A DNA stretch of 64,000 nt from JAPLUA01 sp964625855 (GTDB lineage: Bacteria > Verrucomicrobiota > Verrucomicrobiia > Limisphaerales > UBA8199): NCBI GenBank assembly GCA_964625855.1, contig CAZVFC010000013.1, forward strand, positions 131,110 through 195,109, read 5' to 3'. A program made the translations under genes and the position numbers. Positions 33,301 to 42,318 of this stretch are shown here, piece after piece (position 1 is the stretch's first letter; each line of letters begins with the position of its first letter). The notes beneath the pieces were generated by a model. It worked only from the letters and a program-made list of their open reading frames with translations, had not been told where the DNA came from and made no database searches.

Positions 33301-34872
33301 GTGCATCACTACGGAACATATGGGATGGGTGACCGGGAGAAGTTCTTCTTCCAGTTGGCCTTCGAGCCATCCGCAGACCCCGCTTTTGTCGCGTCCGAAG
33401 AAGATGCCCTTTCGTGGGGAAGCTTCCAGATGTGGGTGGGAGGCCGGAACCTGTGCCGCTATGCTGTTGGGACGGAAGAAAGCCAATCCGTGTACTGGCA
33501 TCTCTTCCCGTTCATGGAGTGGTTGGTGGAGCACTGGGACTACCTCTTCCACGAGCAACGGCCTCCCATCCGGAACGCAGCTCAGTTCGCCTGGCAATCG
33601 TTGGCCGAAACGAACTCACCCTTGGCGCTGGAGCACGGAGGCGATTGGGACTTTGCCGCCGCGGCTAGGAATGCCGAGTGGTCCGCCCGCCACTCCATCA
33701 CGACATGCCGCGAAGGCGGATTGTTCCCCGGAGTCGTATTCCGGCGGTTCTGGAGCGATGTCGAAGTCTCGTGGGGAGACAAACCGCCGCCGGGGGCGCC
33801 GGCTGGCTTCCGATTCGTTGAAAGCGGCGGAGCCGCCCGCTTGCCTGTTCCCCTCGTCGCCGAACCCATCCACAACGTCCTCGCGGTAGCCGTTAAGGCA
33901 TTGCGGCGCAGCCTGCCCGAAAACAAGAGACTTGCCCTCCTGGAAAAGCAGCTCGGCGATTTGCCTGCCCCTGAGCACCAACCGCGCCGGTTGGCAATCC
34001 TGGCGGGCCTCGGGGAGAATCCGAAACAATGGACCAAGCGATGGCTCTCGCTCCAGCAGGCGCTCGCCAAGGAGTTCGCTGACACCAAGGATACACTGGC
34101 GCATTTGTTCGGCGGCGATGCTAGAAATGCGCTCGTGGTTCAGGGCAGTTGCGAGGGAGCACTCATGTTCGGAGCGGCGGCCCCCACGCTCCGCGAGCGA
34201 GACGTCTTCAATCTGGCCAGCCGTCTCGTCCGGCACTCAACCAGCGCGGCCGCGCAAGACAAGCTGGCCCCCCACGCCACGTATCGCCCACCCAATCCGC
34301 GCGCCTCTTTGCCCTGGCAAGAAGGTTACCAACTCGCGCAAGAATGGGCGAGATCGAGCCACCTTGATAACCCCACCCAGCCGGTGGATGTCGAAGCCCA
34401 TCTCAACGCTTTTGGCGTGACGGTAGATGAATTGGCGATCGAGGACGAGCAGATCGGTGGCGTAGCCATCGCCCGTGAAAAGCGAAATCCCCTAATTCTT
34501 TGGAACAGCCGTAACCCGCGGAATAAGTATCCATCCGGGCGGCGGTTCTCCTTGGCTCACGAACTGTGCCACCTCCTCTACGACCGGCGGGCCGGCGCAG
34601 AGTTGGCACTGATCTCAGGCCCCTGGGCTCCCATAGAGCTGGAGAAACGTGCCAACGCCTTCGCTGCCATGCTCCTGATGCCTGACGCTCTGGTGGAAAG
34701 GGCGTTTGCTGGCACAAGCGGCGGAGCATCCCGCCCGTCGTTTGAAGATCTCCTTGCAGCGGCCAAGAAACTCCAAGTCAGTGCGAACGCGCTCGCGCAC
34801 CATCTCTCCAATCGTGGTTGGATTTCCCCAGAGATGAGAGACCTGTTGCTGGAGCAAGTGATCGATCGGTAA
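33301..34872 (+). CDS. ImmA/IrrE-family metallo-endopeptidase with long N-terminal region
   Basis: A 523-aa protein (GTG start 33301; ATG 33325 is possible). The C-terminal ~200 residues carry the ImmA/IrrE (DUF955) protease: zinc motif H-E-x-x-H in FSLAHELCHLLYD (H420, H424), then EKRANAFAAMLLMPDALVER with the third ligand glutamate and family M-P. These proteases cleave repressors in mobile elements or in radiation response. The N-terminal ~320 residues begin FFFQLAFEPSADPAF and WGSFQMWVGGRNLCRY and have no domain I recognise; they may sense a trigger. It follows the small conserved ORF by three bases and precedes drmA. Confidence 0.8.
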   Translation: MHHYGTYGMGDREKFFFQLAFEPSADPAFVASEEDALSWGSFQMWVGGRNLCRYAVGTEESQSVYWHLFPFMEWLVEHWDYLFHEQRPPIRNAAQFAWQSLAETNSPLALEHGGDWDFAAAARNAEWSARHSITTCREGGLFPGVVFRRFWSDVEVSWGDKPPPGAPAGFRFVESGGAARLPVPLVAEPIHNVLAVAVKALRRSLPENKRLALLEKQLGDLPAPEHQPRRLAILAGLGENPKQWTKRWLSLQQALAKEFADTKDTLAHLFGGDARNALVVQGSCEGALMFGAAAPTLRERDVFNLASRLVRHSTSAAAQDKLAPHATYRPPNPRASLPWQEGYQLAQEWARSSHLDNPTQPVDVEAHLNAFGVTVDELAIEDEQIGGVAIAREKRNPLILWNSRNPRNKYPSGRRFSLAHELCHLLYDRRAGAELALISGPWAPIELEKRANAFAAMLLMPDALVERAFAGTSGGASRPSFEDLLAAAKKLQVSANALAHHLSNRGWISPEMRDLLLEQVIDR

Positions 34873-34950
34873 TCTTCATTCTTCATTCGCTGCCTGCAAA
34901 TTTAACTCGCAGGACGGTCAGGTTCTGGTCAAGCTCCCCAAGGAGAAACC

Positions 34951-37900
34951 ATGAGCACTTCATCCGCGATCCGCAGTGAACTGGTCGAAGCCCTCAAACT
35001 CGACCTCGTAGGCCCCGACAACGACCACGCCTTTGCCCACGAGTTGCTTCCGGACGCGCCCTCACGCTGGTATCTCTCGGGCTTCCTAGTTCCCTCAGAG
35101 GCCCCCGCCGACCAGAAGACCGACGAAACCTCCTCCGAAGAAATTGACAGCGGCGGGGACACCGGCGGCACCGACGACGACACCGAGCCCGACCGCGCCG
35201 CCGCGCGCAAAAGCATCCTGCCCTCCTCGATGGGCCTCAGCGTCCTGGTCCCTCCGGGCATCGAAACCCTGAATGCTATCGTCGCCTGGGGCGATTACGT
35301 GTACGAAGGTGCAGACCAGGAACCCGCCGTCTCCGCCCCAACCTTGGAAAGCCCGGACGAACTGCACGACAAACCAGCCCCCTCCGGCGCCCCTCAAGAC
35401 CCCAACGATCCAACAATCCAACAATCCAAGACTCCACCCCAGCCGAGAGGCTACCGCCGCGACCCGAGGGAAGAGAGCGTCTCCATCGCTCTGCCCGCAC
35501 CTGGCGGCAAGCCGAACCAATTTCTCGTGCCAAACAGCGGCGGCCTCACCCTGAGCGTAACCGTCCGCGCCGTGCCTGCCGCCGGTCACGCTTCCACCCG
35601 TTTGCCTGCCGGCGCTCGCTCCGTCTCCGTTTTCCTCGTCAACCATCGCCCACCCAACAAGGAACGCGGCTATCGCGCCTTTGCCTTCCAAACCTGCCTT
35701 AAGCTCATCGCTCCGCAGCCCTTCACACCCCGCCCTGACCTGCGCGGCACCCTCTCGGGCGCGGCTACCGAAGAATGGGACGAGCAAGTTGCCGATCTCC
35801 AGTTCCGCGACGTTTTCGAATACGCCGTTGGCCACGGTGTTTCCGCCACTGCCGAGCACGAGCCGGGCGGCGCTTGCCGCGTTGTGAAGACCACTTGGAT
35901 TCCGACCGCCGAAGTCGAGAAGGTTTCCCCGGCTCCAATCCCTGACGTGGAGTTGCGAATCGAAGCGCTCGGCGCGCTCGCCGACCACGCCGAGGCACAA
36001 GCCAAGCTTTCCCCGCTCGTCGCTCACTACCGAGAATGGTTGGACGACCAACAGAAGAAAGCGGCGGCGGCAAACCTCGAAGCCCGCCACGCTCAGACCG
36101 CTCAAGACCTCATCCTCTCCGCCCGGCACACCGCCGACCGCATCCAGGCCGGCATCGCTGCCCTCGCGGACCCGCAGTTGCTCGACGCCTTCCGCATCGC
36201 CAACCGCGCTATGGCCGCCTCTGCCCGGCAACGCGAGCTCGTCCGCCACCAGGGCGACGCCAGCAAAGTGCAGCCGCCCACCTGGTATCCCTTCCAGCTT
36301 GCTTACATCCTGATGAATCTCCGGGGCATCTTCGACCCCACGCACCTGGACCGCGAGACGGTTGACCTCCTCTTCTTCCCGACCGGCGGCGGCAAAACCG
36401 AGGCGTACCTCGGCCTCGCTGCCTTCGCTATGGTGCTGCGCCGCCTCCGGCACCCCGGCATCCGCTCCGCCGGCGTTTGCGTCTTGATGCGCTACACTCT
36501 CCGCCTGCTCACCTTGGACCAGTTGAGCCGCGCTGCTGCCGTTATCTGTGCGCTCGAATTGGAGCGCGAGAAGGATACGGAAAAGAAACTGGGCGAATGG
36601 CCGTTCGAAATCGGACTCTGGGTCGGCTCCGCCGCCACCCCCAACCGCATGGGCCGGCGTGGCGACACCAGCTCCGCGGCGAAGTACACCGCCTACACCA
36701 AGACGATGCACTTCCAGAAGAATTCCAACAGCAACCCCGCGCCTATCCCCATTGAGAATTGTCCCTGGTGCGGCCACAAGTTTGACCGCAACTCCTTCCG
36801 CCTCGTTCCTAGCGTCAACGCGCCCACCGACCTGCGGGTTGTCTGCGTCAACCCTAAATGCACCTTCTCCGGCGACCGATTTCTGCCGGTCCTCGGAGTT
36901 GACGAACCTATCTACCGCCGCCTGCCCGCCTTCCTCATCGCCACCGTTGACAAATTCGCCGCCCTGCCATGGACCGGCGAAACGGGCGCCCTTTTCGGTT
37001 TGGTTGACCGCTACGACCAGGAAGGTTTTTACGGCCCCTGCGATCAGAAGCACGGCAAAGCTCTCGGCGGGCCCTTGCCGCCCCCCGAACTTATTATCCA
37101 AGACGAGTTGCACCTGATCTCCGGTCCCCTCGGAACCATCGCCGGAGTTTACGAAACCGCCATTGACATGCTCGCCACCAGGACCGGCGGCGAAATCACG
37201 CTCCGACCCAAGATCATCGCCAGCACCGCCACCGTCCGGCGGGCCGAGGCTCAGATCCACGCCCTGTTCGAGCGTAATCATGTCGCCATCTTCCCGCCGC
37301 CAGGCCACGACCGGCGAGATTCCTTCTTCGCCCTGACCGAGCCTTCGGCCACCACCGCCGCCCGCCTCTACGTCGGCGTCGCCGCCCAGGGACGCAGCCT
37401 CAAAGTCGTCTTGCTCCGCGCCGGGCTGGCCCTGCTCAGCGCCGGCCAGACTGCCTACCAGCGCGAAGGCGGCAAGGCCAACAAGCAGAACCCCACCGAC
37501 CCTTACATGACGCTCTTGGGCTATTTCAACAGCCTCCGCGAGTTGGGCGGCAGCCGCCGGATCGTCGAAGATGAAGTGCGAACCCGCGTCCAGCAGTACT
37601 CCCGCCGCAAACGCCGCGACGCTGCCGACAATCTCTTTTCCGCTCGCAACATCACCTACGAAGTTTTGGAACTCACGTCCCGCGTCTCCACCGGCGATGT
37701 CGCCACCGCCAAGCGCCGCCTGGCCCTGCCGTTCCACGAGGACGAACGCGTGGACGTCGCCCTGGCCACCAACATGATCTCCGTCGGCTTGGACATAATC
37801 CGGCTTGGCCTCATGGTCGTGCTGGGCCAGCCAAAAACCAGCGCCGAATACATCCAGGCCACCAGCCGCGTTGGCCGCGACCCCAATCGCCCCGGCTTGG

Positions 37901-38475
37901 TCGTAACGTTGCTCAACGTCCACAAGCCCCGCGACCGCTCCCACTATGAGCGGTTCGAGATGTACCACGCCACCTTCTACCGCGCCATCGAAGCCACCAG
38001 CGTCACCCCCTTCTCGCCCCGCGCCCTCGATCGCGCCTTGCCCGCGGCCCTTGTCGCCCTCTGCCGCCAGGGGATGCCCGCTTTGACCCCGGCGCTTGGC
38101 GCAACCGGGATTCTCACCTTCCGGGCGATGCTCGACCGCTTCGCCACCCGCTTTGCGGACCGCGCCCGCAACCACGACCCGAGCCTCACCCCCGCTGCGG
38201 CGCAGGAGTTGGCCGACAAAGTCCTCCACCGCTGCGGCCGCTTGCTGGACGACTGGCGCAACATCGCCGACGAGTTCCAACAAACCAACACCAAGCTTCA
38301 GTATCAGCAGGAAGTCGGCGCCGCTCAGCGCCTCCTCTACCCGTTCCTCCATCCCGATTTGCCGAACCTTCCCCCCGTGCGCCGGAAGTTCCGCGCCAAT
38401 CGCTCTATGCGCGACGTGGAACCAAGCGTGGATCTCGGTGTCAAGAATTTGAACGATTGGACGCAAAGACCATGA
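34951..38475 (+). CDS. drmA: DISARM helicase-like protein DrmA
   Basis: A 1174-aa superfamily 2 helicase-like protein. A strong ribosome binding site (AAGGAG, 34940-34945) sets the start. Motifs: Walker A LFFPTGGGKTEAYLG (~477), the DEAD-like box IIQDELHLISGPLG (~718), motif III-like ASTAT, and motif VI QATSRVGRD (~970). Cys pairs between them (NCPWCGHKF; CVNPKCTF) may bind zinc. Order, length and the following DUF1998 and PLD genes identify DrmA of the DISARM anti-phage system, where DrmAB blocks incoming DNA. Residues ~150-165 are encoded by an 8-base tandem repeat (35405-35440). It overlaps drmB by ATGA. Its first ~73 codons are duplicated at 30445. Confidence 0.9.
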   Translation: MSTSSAIRSELVEALKLDLVGPDNDHAFAHELLPDAPSRWYLSGFLVPSEAPADQKTDETSSEEIDSGGDTGGTDDDTEPDRAAARKSILPSSMGLSVLVPPGIETLNAIVAWGDYVYEGADQEPAVSAPTLESPDELHDKPAPSGAPQDPNDPTIQQSKTPPQPRGYRRDPREESVSIALPAPGGKPNQFLVPNSGGLTLSVTVRAVPAAGHASTRLPAGARSVSVFLVNHRPPNKERGYRAFAFQTCLKLIAPQPFTPRPDLRGTLSGAATEEWDEQVADLQFRDVFEYAVGHGVSATAEHEPGGACRVVKTTWIPTAEVEKVSPAPIPDVELRIEALGALADHAEAQAKLSPLVAHYREWLDDQQKKAAAANLEARHAQTAQDLILSARHTADRIQAGIAALADPQLLDAFRIANRAMAASARQRELVRHQGDASKVQPPTWYPFQLAYILMNLRGIFDPTHLDRETVDLLFFPTGGGKTEAYLGLAAFAMVLRRLRHPGIRSAGVCVLMRYTLRLLTLDQLSRAAAVICALELEREKDTEKKLGEWPFEIGLWVGSAATPNRMGRRGDTSSAAKYTAYTKTMHFQKNSNSNPAPIPIENCPWCGHKFDRNSFRLVPSVNAPTDLRVVCVNPKCTFSGDRFLPVLGVDEPIYRRLPAFLIATVDKFAALPWTGETGALFGLVDRYDQEGFYGPCDQKHGKALGGPLPPPELIIQDELHLISGPLGTIAGVYETAIDMLATRTGGEITLRPKIIASTATVRRAEAQIHALFERNHVAIFPPPGHDRRDSFFALTEPSATTAARLYVGVAAQGRSLKVVLLRAGLALLSAGQTAYQREGGKANKQNPTDPYMTLLGYFNSLRELGGSRRIVEDEVRTRVQQYSRRKRRDAADNLFSARNITYEVLELTSRVSTGDVATAKRRLALPFHEDERVDVALATNMISVGLDIIRLGLMVVLGQPKTSAEYIQATSRVGRDPNRPGLVVTLLNVHKPRDRSHYERFEMYHATFYRAIEATSVTPFSPRALDRALPAALVALCRQGMPALTPALGATGILTFRAMLDRFATRFADRARNHDPSLTPAAAQELADKVLHRCGRLLDDWRNIADEFQQTNTKLQYQQEVGAAQRLLYPFLHPDLPNLPPVRRKFRANRSMRDVEPSVDLGVKNLNDWTQRP

Positions 38476-40268
38476 CGACCCCCCAACTTCGCTCCAGCCA
38501 GGTCATCACCACCTTCGGCCCCGGCGCAATGGTGGACCTGCCCGAAGCGTCAGTCCTCGTGGCTGGCCTCGACCACTGGCAGTACGATAATACCCAGCCC
38601 ATCCCGATCATCCAGGAGCAGCGCCTCGTCGAAAAACTCAAGCCCATCGTCGGCATCCCCAACCTGACGCTCCGCGCGCCGCCCCCCGCCGTAGATCGGG
38701 ACTACGGCTTCTGCCCCAACATAACCGCTTGGCGCTTTCCGAAGTGGTTCATTGTTCAGGAAACCCAAGTCACAAGTCAGGGCTTCCGCCGCCGTCGCCT
38801 CGTCCATCTGAACAGCCTCGACGGCGGCAAATACCGCGACCCCTCCGGCAAAAAACAATCCGTCGTCCCCGTGCGCTTCGTCCGCGCCTGCAAGAAGGGC
38901 CACATTGGCGACATTGATTGGCGGCCTTTCGCCCACGGCACCGCCCCGGCCTGCCCGCGCGACCTGTGGATGGAAGAACGCGGCACCACCGGCGACCTCG
39001 ACGAGATTTGGGTTGTCTGCGAGTGTGGCAAAGATCGGCCGATGGCCCAGGCCGCCCGCATGGAGCTTCGCGCGCTTGGCTCCTGCAACGGCAACCGCCC
39101 TTGGCTCGGCCCCGGAACCAAGCAGGGTTGCGGCGAACCGAACCGCCTCCTGATTCGCAGCGCCAGCAACGCCTACTTCCCGCAGCTCATGTCCGTCATT
39201 TCCATCCCCGATACCCAAACGGCCCTGGACGAAGTCGTCCAGTCCGCCTGGGACGCCGGGTTGTCTATCGTGGATTCGCCGGAAAAACTCGCGCTCGTCC
39301 GCCAAATCCCGGCCCTCGCGGTCAAACTGCAAGGCATCGAGGACGCCGCCATACTCGCCGCCATAGCCCGCGTCCGGCAGGGCGGCAGCGCCGCCGAGCG
39401 GCCAGTTAAGGAAGTCGAATTCGAAGCCCTCTCCGAGGCCAAGGACGAGTTGGGCTCCGACGTTCCCGATGGCTACTTCTTCGCCCGCTCGCTGCCCAAA
39501 GCCCAATGGAGTGCCCCCTGGATGTCGGCCATTGAACGGGTTGTGCTCGTGCATCGCCTCCGGGAAGTTGTCGCCCAGGTCGGGTTCACCCGTTTTGAAG
39601 CCGCCGGCCCGGATATTCAAGGCGACCTCTCCCTCGACGTGGAACGCGCACCGCTCGCCCTCGACAGCTCCTGGCTGCCGGCGGTTGAAAATCGCGGCGA
39701 AGGAATCTTTCTCCAGCTCAACCCCGAGAGCGTTGCCGCGTGGCTCCAGAAGCCCGCCGTCACCCAGCGCGGCAGCCAACTTGCCGAGGGCTTCGCCCGC
39801 TGGAATGCCGAACATGAGGGAAGCACGCGCCAGTTCCCTGGCTTGCCCTATTTCATGCTCCATTCACTCGCCCACCTCCTCCTGACCGCCATCTCGCTCG
39901 AATGTGGCTACCCCGCTTCCTCTCTCCGCGAACGCATCTTCGCGGCTCCCGGTGCCTATGGTCTGCTTATCTACACCGGCTCGTCTGACGCCGAAGGAAC
40001 GCTCGGCGGCTTGGTCGTGGCCGGACGCGACATCCGCCGCCACCTGCGCCGCGCCCTCGAGTGTGGCGAGCTTTGCTCCAACGACCCGGTCTGTGCTCAT
40101 CACGCCCCGGCCCGCCACGATGGACAGCAGCTTCTAGGCAGCGCCTGCCACGGCTGCCTCCTCATCGCCGAAACCTCCTGCGAGCAGCGCAACGACTTCC
40201 TCGACCGCGCCCTTGTCGTGCCCACTGTCGAAGCCATCGGCGCCGAGTTCTTTTCCCCGATCATCTGA
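38472..40268 (+). CDS. drmB: DISARM DUF1998 protein DrmB
   Basis: A 598-aa protein starting MTTPQLRSSQVITTFGPGAM, the usual DrmB beginning. It has zinc-binding cysteine clusters (FVRACKKGHIGDIDW; VCECGKDR) and the DUF1998 end with LHSLAHLLLTAISLECGYPA, GLLIYTGSSDAEGTLGGLV, and the Cys-rich ELCSNDPVCAHHAP and SACHGCLLIAETSCEQRND. DrmB forms a complex with the DrmA helicase and gates DNA binding. ATG 38472 overlaps the drmA stop (ATGA) and its stop overlaps drmC (TGATG). Confidence 0.92.
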   Translation: MTTPQLRSSQVITTFGPGAMVDLPEASVLVAGLDHWQYDNTQPIPIIQEQRLVEKLKPIVGIPNLTLRAPPPAVDRDYGFCPNITAWRFPKWFIVQETQVTSQGFRRRRLVHLNSLDGGKYRDPSGKKQSVVPVRFVRACKKGHIGDIDWRPFAHGTAPACPRDLWMEERGTTGDLDEIWVVCECGKDRPMAQAARMELRALGSCNGNRPWLGPGTKQGCGEPNRLLIRSASNAYFPQLMSVISIPDTQTALDEVVQSAWDAGLSIVDSPEKLALVRQIPALAVKLQGIEDAAILAAIARVRQGGSAAERPVKEVEFEALSEAKDELGSDVPDGYFFARSLPKAQWSAPWMSAIERVVLVHRLREVVAQVGFTRFEAAGPDIQGDLSLDVERAPLALDSSWLPAVENRGEGIFLQLNPESVAAWLQKPAVTQRGSQLAEGFARWNAEHEGSTRQFPGLPYFMLHSLAHLLLTAISLECGYPASSLRERIFAAPGAYGLLIYTGSSDAEGTLGGLVVAGRDIRRHLRRALECGELCSNDPVCAHHAPARHDGQQLLGSACHGCLLIAETSCEQRNDFLDRALVVPTVEAIGAEFFSPII

Positions 40269-41062
40269 TGCTCAACGCGCTCCAAAACCTGCCCCCGGCC
40301 GCCCTGCGCTCGCTCGCCGCCTCGCTCCGCGAAGGCCCCCTCGCCCTCGGCCTTTCTCGCCACGCGCTCGCCCAGGCCATCGGGCCGCAGGCCCAGGCCG
40401 TCCGTGAATCCCTCGACGGTCTCGTCCAGCAAGGCATGGCCCCAAAACACATCGCAATCCTGGCCGAGGCCATCGCCCAATGTTCCGAGCGCGCCGCCGC
40501 GCCGCAAAGCCTGTTCGAGCTTGTCCTCTCCGGCCCGGAAGTCCCCGGCGTACCGACTGCCGACACCGCCGCAACCATTCAGACCCTGATTGAAAACGCC
40601 GAAACCGAAATTGTCCTGGTCGGCTATGCAGTCCACAACGGCAAGAAGCTGTTCAAAAGATTGGCGGAAAGGCTCGACGCTGCCCCGACACTCCGCGTCG
40701 TCTTCTGTCTCGACATCGCCCGGAAGCAAACGGACACGTCACTCGCCGGCGAGATTATCCGTCGCTTTTGTCACGACTTCGCCACCAAACACTGGCCCGG
40801 CAAGCGCCTCCCCGACCTCTACCACGACCCCCGCGCCCTATCCGAAACAGCCCAGGCACGGGCCAGCCTGCACGCCAAGTGCGTGATCGTTGACCGCCGC
40901 ATCGCCGTAATCACTTCCGCCAACTTCACCGAAGCCGCTCACACCAAGAACATCGAAGCCGGCGTCCTCATCCGCTACGAACCGTTCGTGACTCGCCTAA
41001 GCGCCTACTTCGAAGCTTTGCGTAATTCCGGCCAGTTGACCCCGTGCAGCCTGGAAGTTTAA
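40268..41062 (+). CDS. drmC: DISARM phospholipase-D-like protein DrmC
   Basis: A 264-aa protein with a PLD-family phosphodiesterase fold: TEIVLVGYAVHNGKKLFKRL, and the catalytic H-x-K-x4-D in SLHAKCVIVDRRIAVITSAN followed by FTEAAHTKNIEAG. One HKD motif is visible, so it probably dimerises for catalysis. DrmC is the third gene of the DISARM core and is reported to be partly dispensable. It starts at ATG 40268, overlapping the drmB stop, and is the last gene of the drmABC operon. No drmD helicase or methylase follows. Confidence 0.92.
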   Translation: MLNALQNLPPAALRSLAASLREGPLALGLSRHALAQAIGPQAQAVRESLDGLVQQGMAPKHIAILAEAIAQCSERAAAPQSLFELVLSGPEVPGVPTADTAATIQTLIENAETEIVLVGYAVHNGKKLFKRLAERLDAAPTLRVVFCLDIARKQTDTSLAGEIIRRFCHDFATKHWPGKRLPDLYHDPRALSETAQARASLHAKCVIVDRRIAVITSANFTEAAHTKNIEAGVLIRYEPFVTRLSAYFEALRNSGQLTPCSLEV

Positions 41063-41274
41063 GCCCTCACCAGCCGCGCCGCTCCGCCGCCACTGCTGAT
41101 CGGCGCCCCGAGCAGGTGTCGAGGTTATTCACACTTTCCAGCGACGGACGGAGGGCCGAAGCGAAAAGCTGAAATTGGGAAGTTAGGGGCTGAAAGGGGC
41201 CGGGATGCTGAAGGCTGAATCCTGAACGCGGGGACGGTGACTGAGCCTAGGAGAAAATTCTCGTACAAAGTTTT

Positions 41275-41303
41275 GAGGGTTGGACAGTCTTTGTCCAACC
41301 CTC
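41275..41303. promoter_or_regulatory. Perfect 12-bp inverted repeat before hypothetical gene
   Basis: GAGGGTTGGACA and its exact complement are separated by five bases (loop 41287-41291) and end 20 bases before the ATG at 41324. It lacks a following T-tract, so an operator or RNA hairpin controlling the next gene is more likely than a terminator. Confidence 0.5.
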
Positions 41304-41323
41304 TCGCGTAGGATTACGGCACG

Positions 41324-41992
41324 ATGAGAACTGGAATAACCGATTGGAGTCGTCCGGATGGCCGCGATTACGCCTTGCGCCGGGGCCTGGGCACATGGGA
41401 AGTCACCTACGAAGGCCGGCGTGACAGCTTTAGAGACGAGCAGGGCGCTGAGTATGTCGTCTGGCTGCTGCTGCATCCGCCCTCGAAGCCCGTTCACGCA
41501 GTGACCCTGGCGTTGGAAGCCCGGCCCGTGCCCGACGGCACGCCGTGGGCCGAAGGCATTCAGCAACGCAGCCTGGGGCTGGATGACGCCGAAACGATCC
41601 GGCGGTTGCGCCGCGAGGCGCGCCGGCTTGAGGCTGTGCTGGAGGACGAGTTGGAGAGCGAGCCGGTGAAGGCCGAGGCGCGGCAGCAGCGTGAGGACAT
41701 CCTGGAGTTCCTGCGCAAGAATCCGTGGCGCAGCCGGGATTGCGCGCAGAAGTGCGTCCGGGCCGTCACCATGGCCATCAAGCGCCTGTGCGGCAATCTC
41801 GCCCGGGCGGTGGATGCCGAAGGGAAGCCGCATCCGATCTTGCAGGCCTTCGCCCGGCATTTGTTGGAGCACCTGGTAATTCCCTCGGGCCGGGGTGGTG
41901 GCCATGGCGGGGCGCGGGCCGTCAGCGCCGCTAACGGCTGCTTCACCTACGAACCGCCGCCCGGAGTCGTGTGGAGGAAGGGTGGAGTCTAA
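41324..41992 (+). CDS. Hypothetical protein at right edge of defence island
   Basis: A 222-aa protein. Residues ~10-60 (RDYALRRGLGTWEVTYEGRR, EQGAEYVVWLLLHPP) resemble a small beta-rich module found in some bacterial regulators and ATPases, where it ends in a P-x-x-x-V-H-x-L turn. The central part is strongly charged and helical (DDAETIRRLRREARRLEAVL), probably a coiled coil, followed by a helix-turn-helix-like SRDCAQKCVRAVTMAIKRLC. No enzymatic motif is seen. A perfect inverted repeat lies just upstream and heptamer repeats begin directly after the stop. A regulatory role is a guess. Confidence 0.55.
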   Translation: MRTGITDWSRPDGRDYALRRGLGTWEVTYEGRRDSFRDEQGAEYVVWLLLHPPSKPVHAVTLALEARPVPDGTPWAEGIQQRSLGLDDAETIRRLRREARRLEAVLEDELESEPVKAEARQQREDILEFLRKNPWRSRDCAQKCVRAVTMAIKRLCGNLARAVDAEGKPHPILQAFARHLLEHLVIPSGRGGGHGGARAVSAANGCFTYEPPPGVVWRKGGV

Positions 41993-42000
41993 AGTCCAGG

Positions 42001-42141
42001 GGTCGCAGTCCGCAGTCCACAGTCCGCAGTCCACAGTCCGCAGTCCACAGTCCGCAGTCCACGGTCCACGGTCCTCAGTCCGCGGTCCTCAGTCCTCAGT
42101 CTTTCGTCCTCGCTCTTCCGACCTCAGTTTTCCGCCCTCCG
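42001..42141. repeat. Heptamer tandem array (CAGTCCR type)
   Basis: About 20 consecutive seven-base units, starting as alternating CAGTCCG/CAGTCCA and degenerating to CGGTCCT, CAGTCTT, TCGTCCT and similar. There are no spacers, so it is not a CRISPR array. Confidence 0.9.
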
Positions 42142-42251
42142 TGCTCAGGCTCCGGGGGTGTGGTTTCAAGTAACAGATGCTGTGGACCTATACAGGGTGA
42201 AATGAAGATGGAATGCACAATGGCACGCCAAAGGGACCCAGCCCGAGAACG

Positions 42252-42294
42252 GGCTGGAAGTTGCGGCTGCAAGTTGCGGCTTGAAAGCGGGCAC
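42252..42294. repeat. Dispersed repeat at right island edge
   Basis: The text begins GGCTGGAAGTTGCGGC and ends AAGCGGGCAC, matching in order the element at 22689-22735 (GGCTGGAAGTTGCAGC ... ATCGGGCAC). It lies 25 bases before trpA. Confidence 0.55.
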
Positions 42295-42318
42295 GTGAAC
42301 CCTGAAACTGGCCCCAGG

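Larger units (their letters stand above)
41993..42318. other. Repeat-filled gap between island and trpA
   Basis: This 326-base gap holds a heptamer array (42001-42141) and a dispersed repeat (42252-42294). Although open in the trpA frame, it codes for low-complexity text and is not part of the enzyme. Confidence 0.6.

Noticed and set aside
35095..38466. 1123-aa open frame on the minus strand opposite drmA
   Set aside because: It is antisense to a gene with clear helicase motifs and overlapping neighbours. Its protein is Gly/Ala/Val/Asp-rich without domains, as expected from the GC-biased codons of drmA.
42001..42141. CRISPR array
   Set aside because: The units are seven bases long and directly adjacent, with no spacers and no cas genes.
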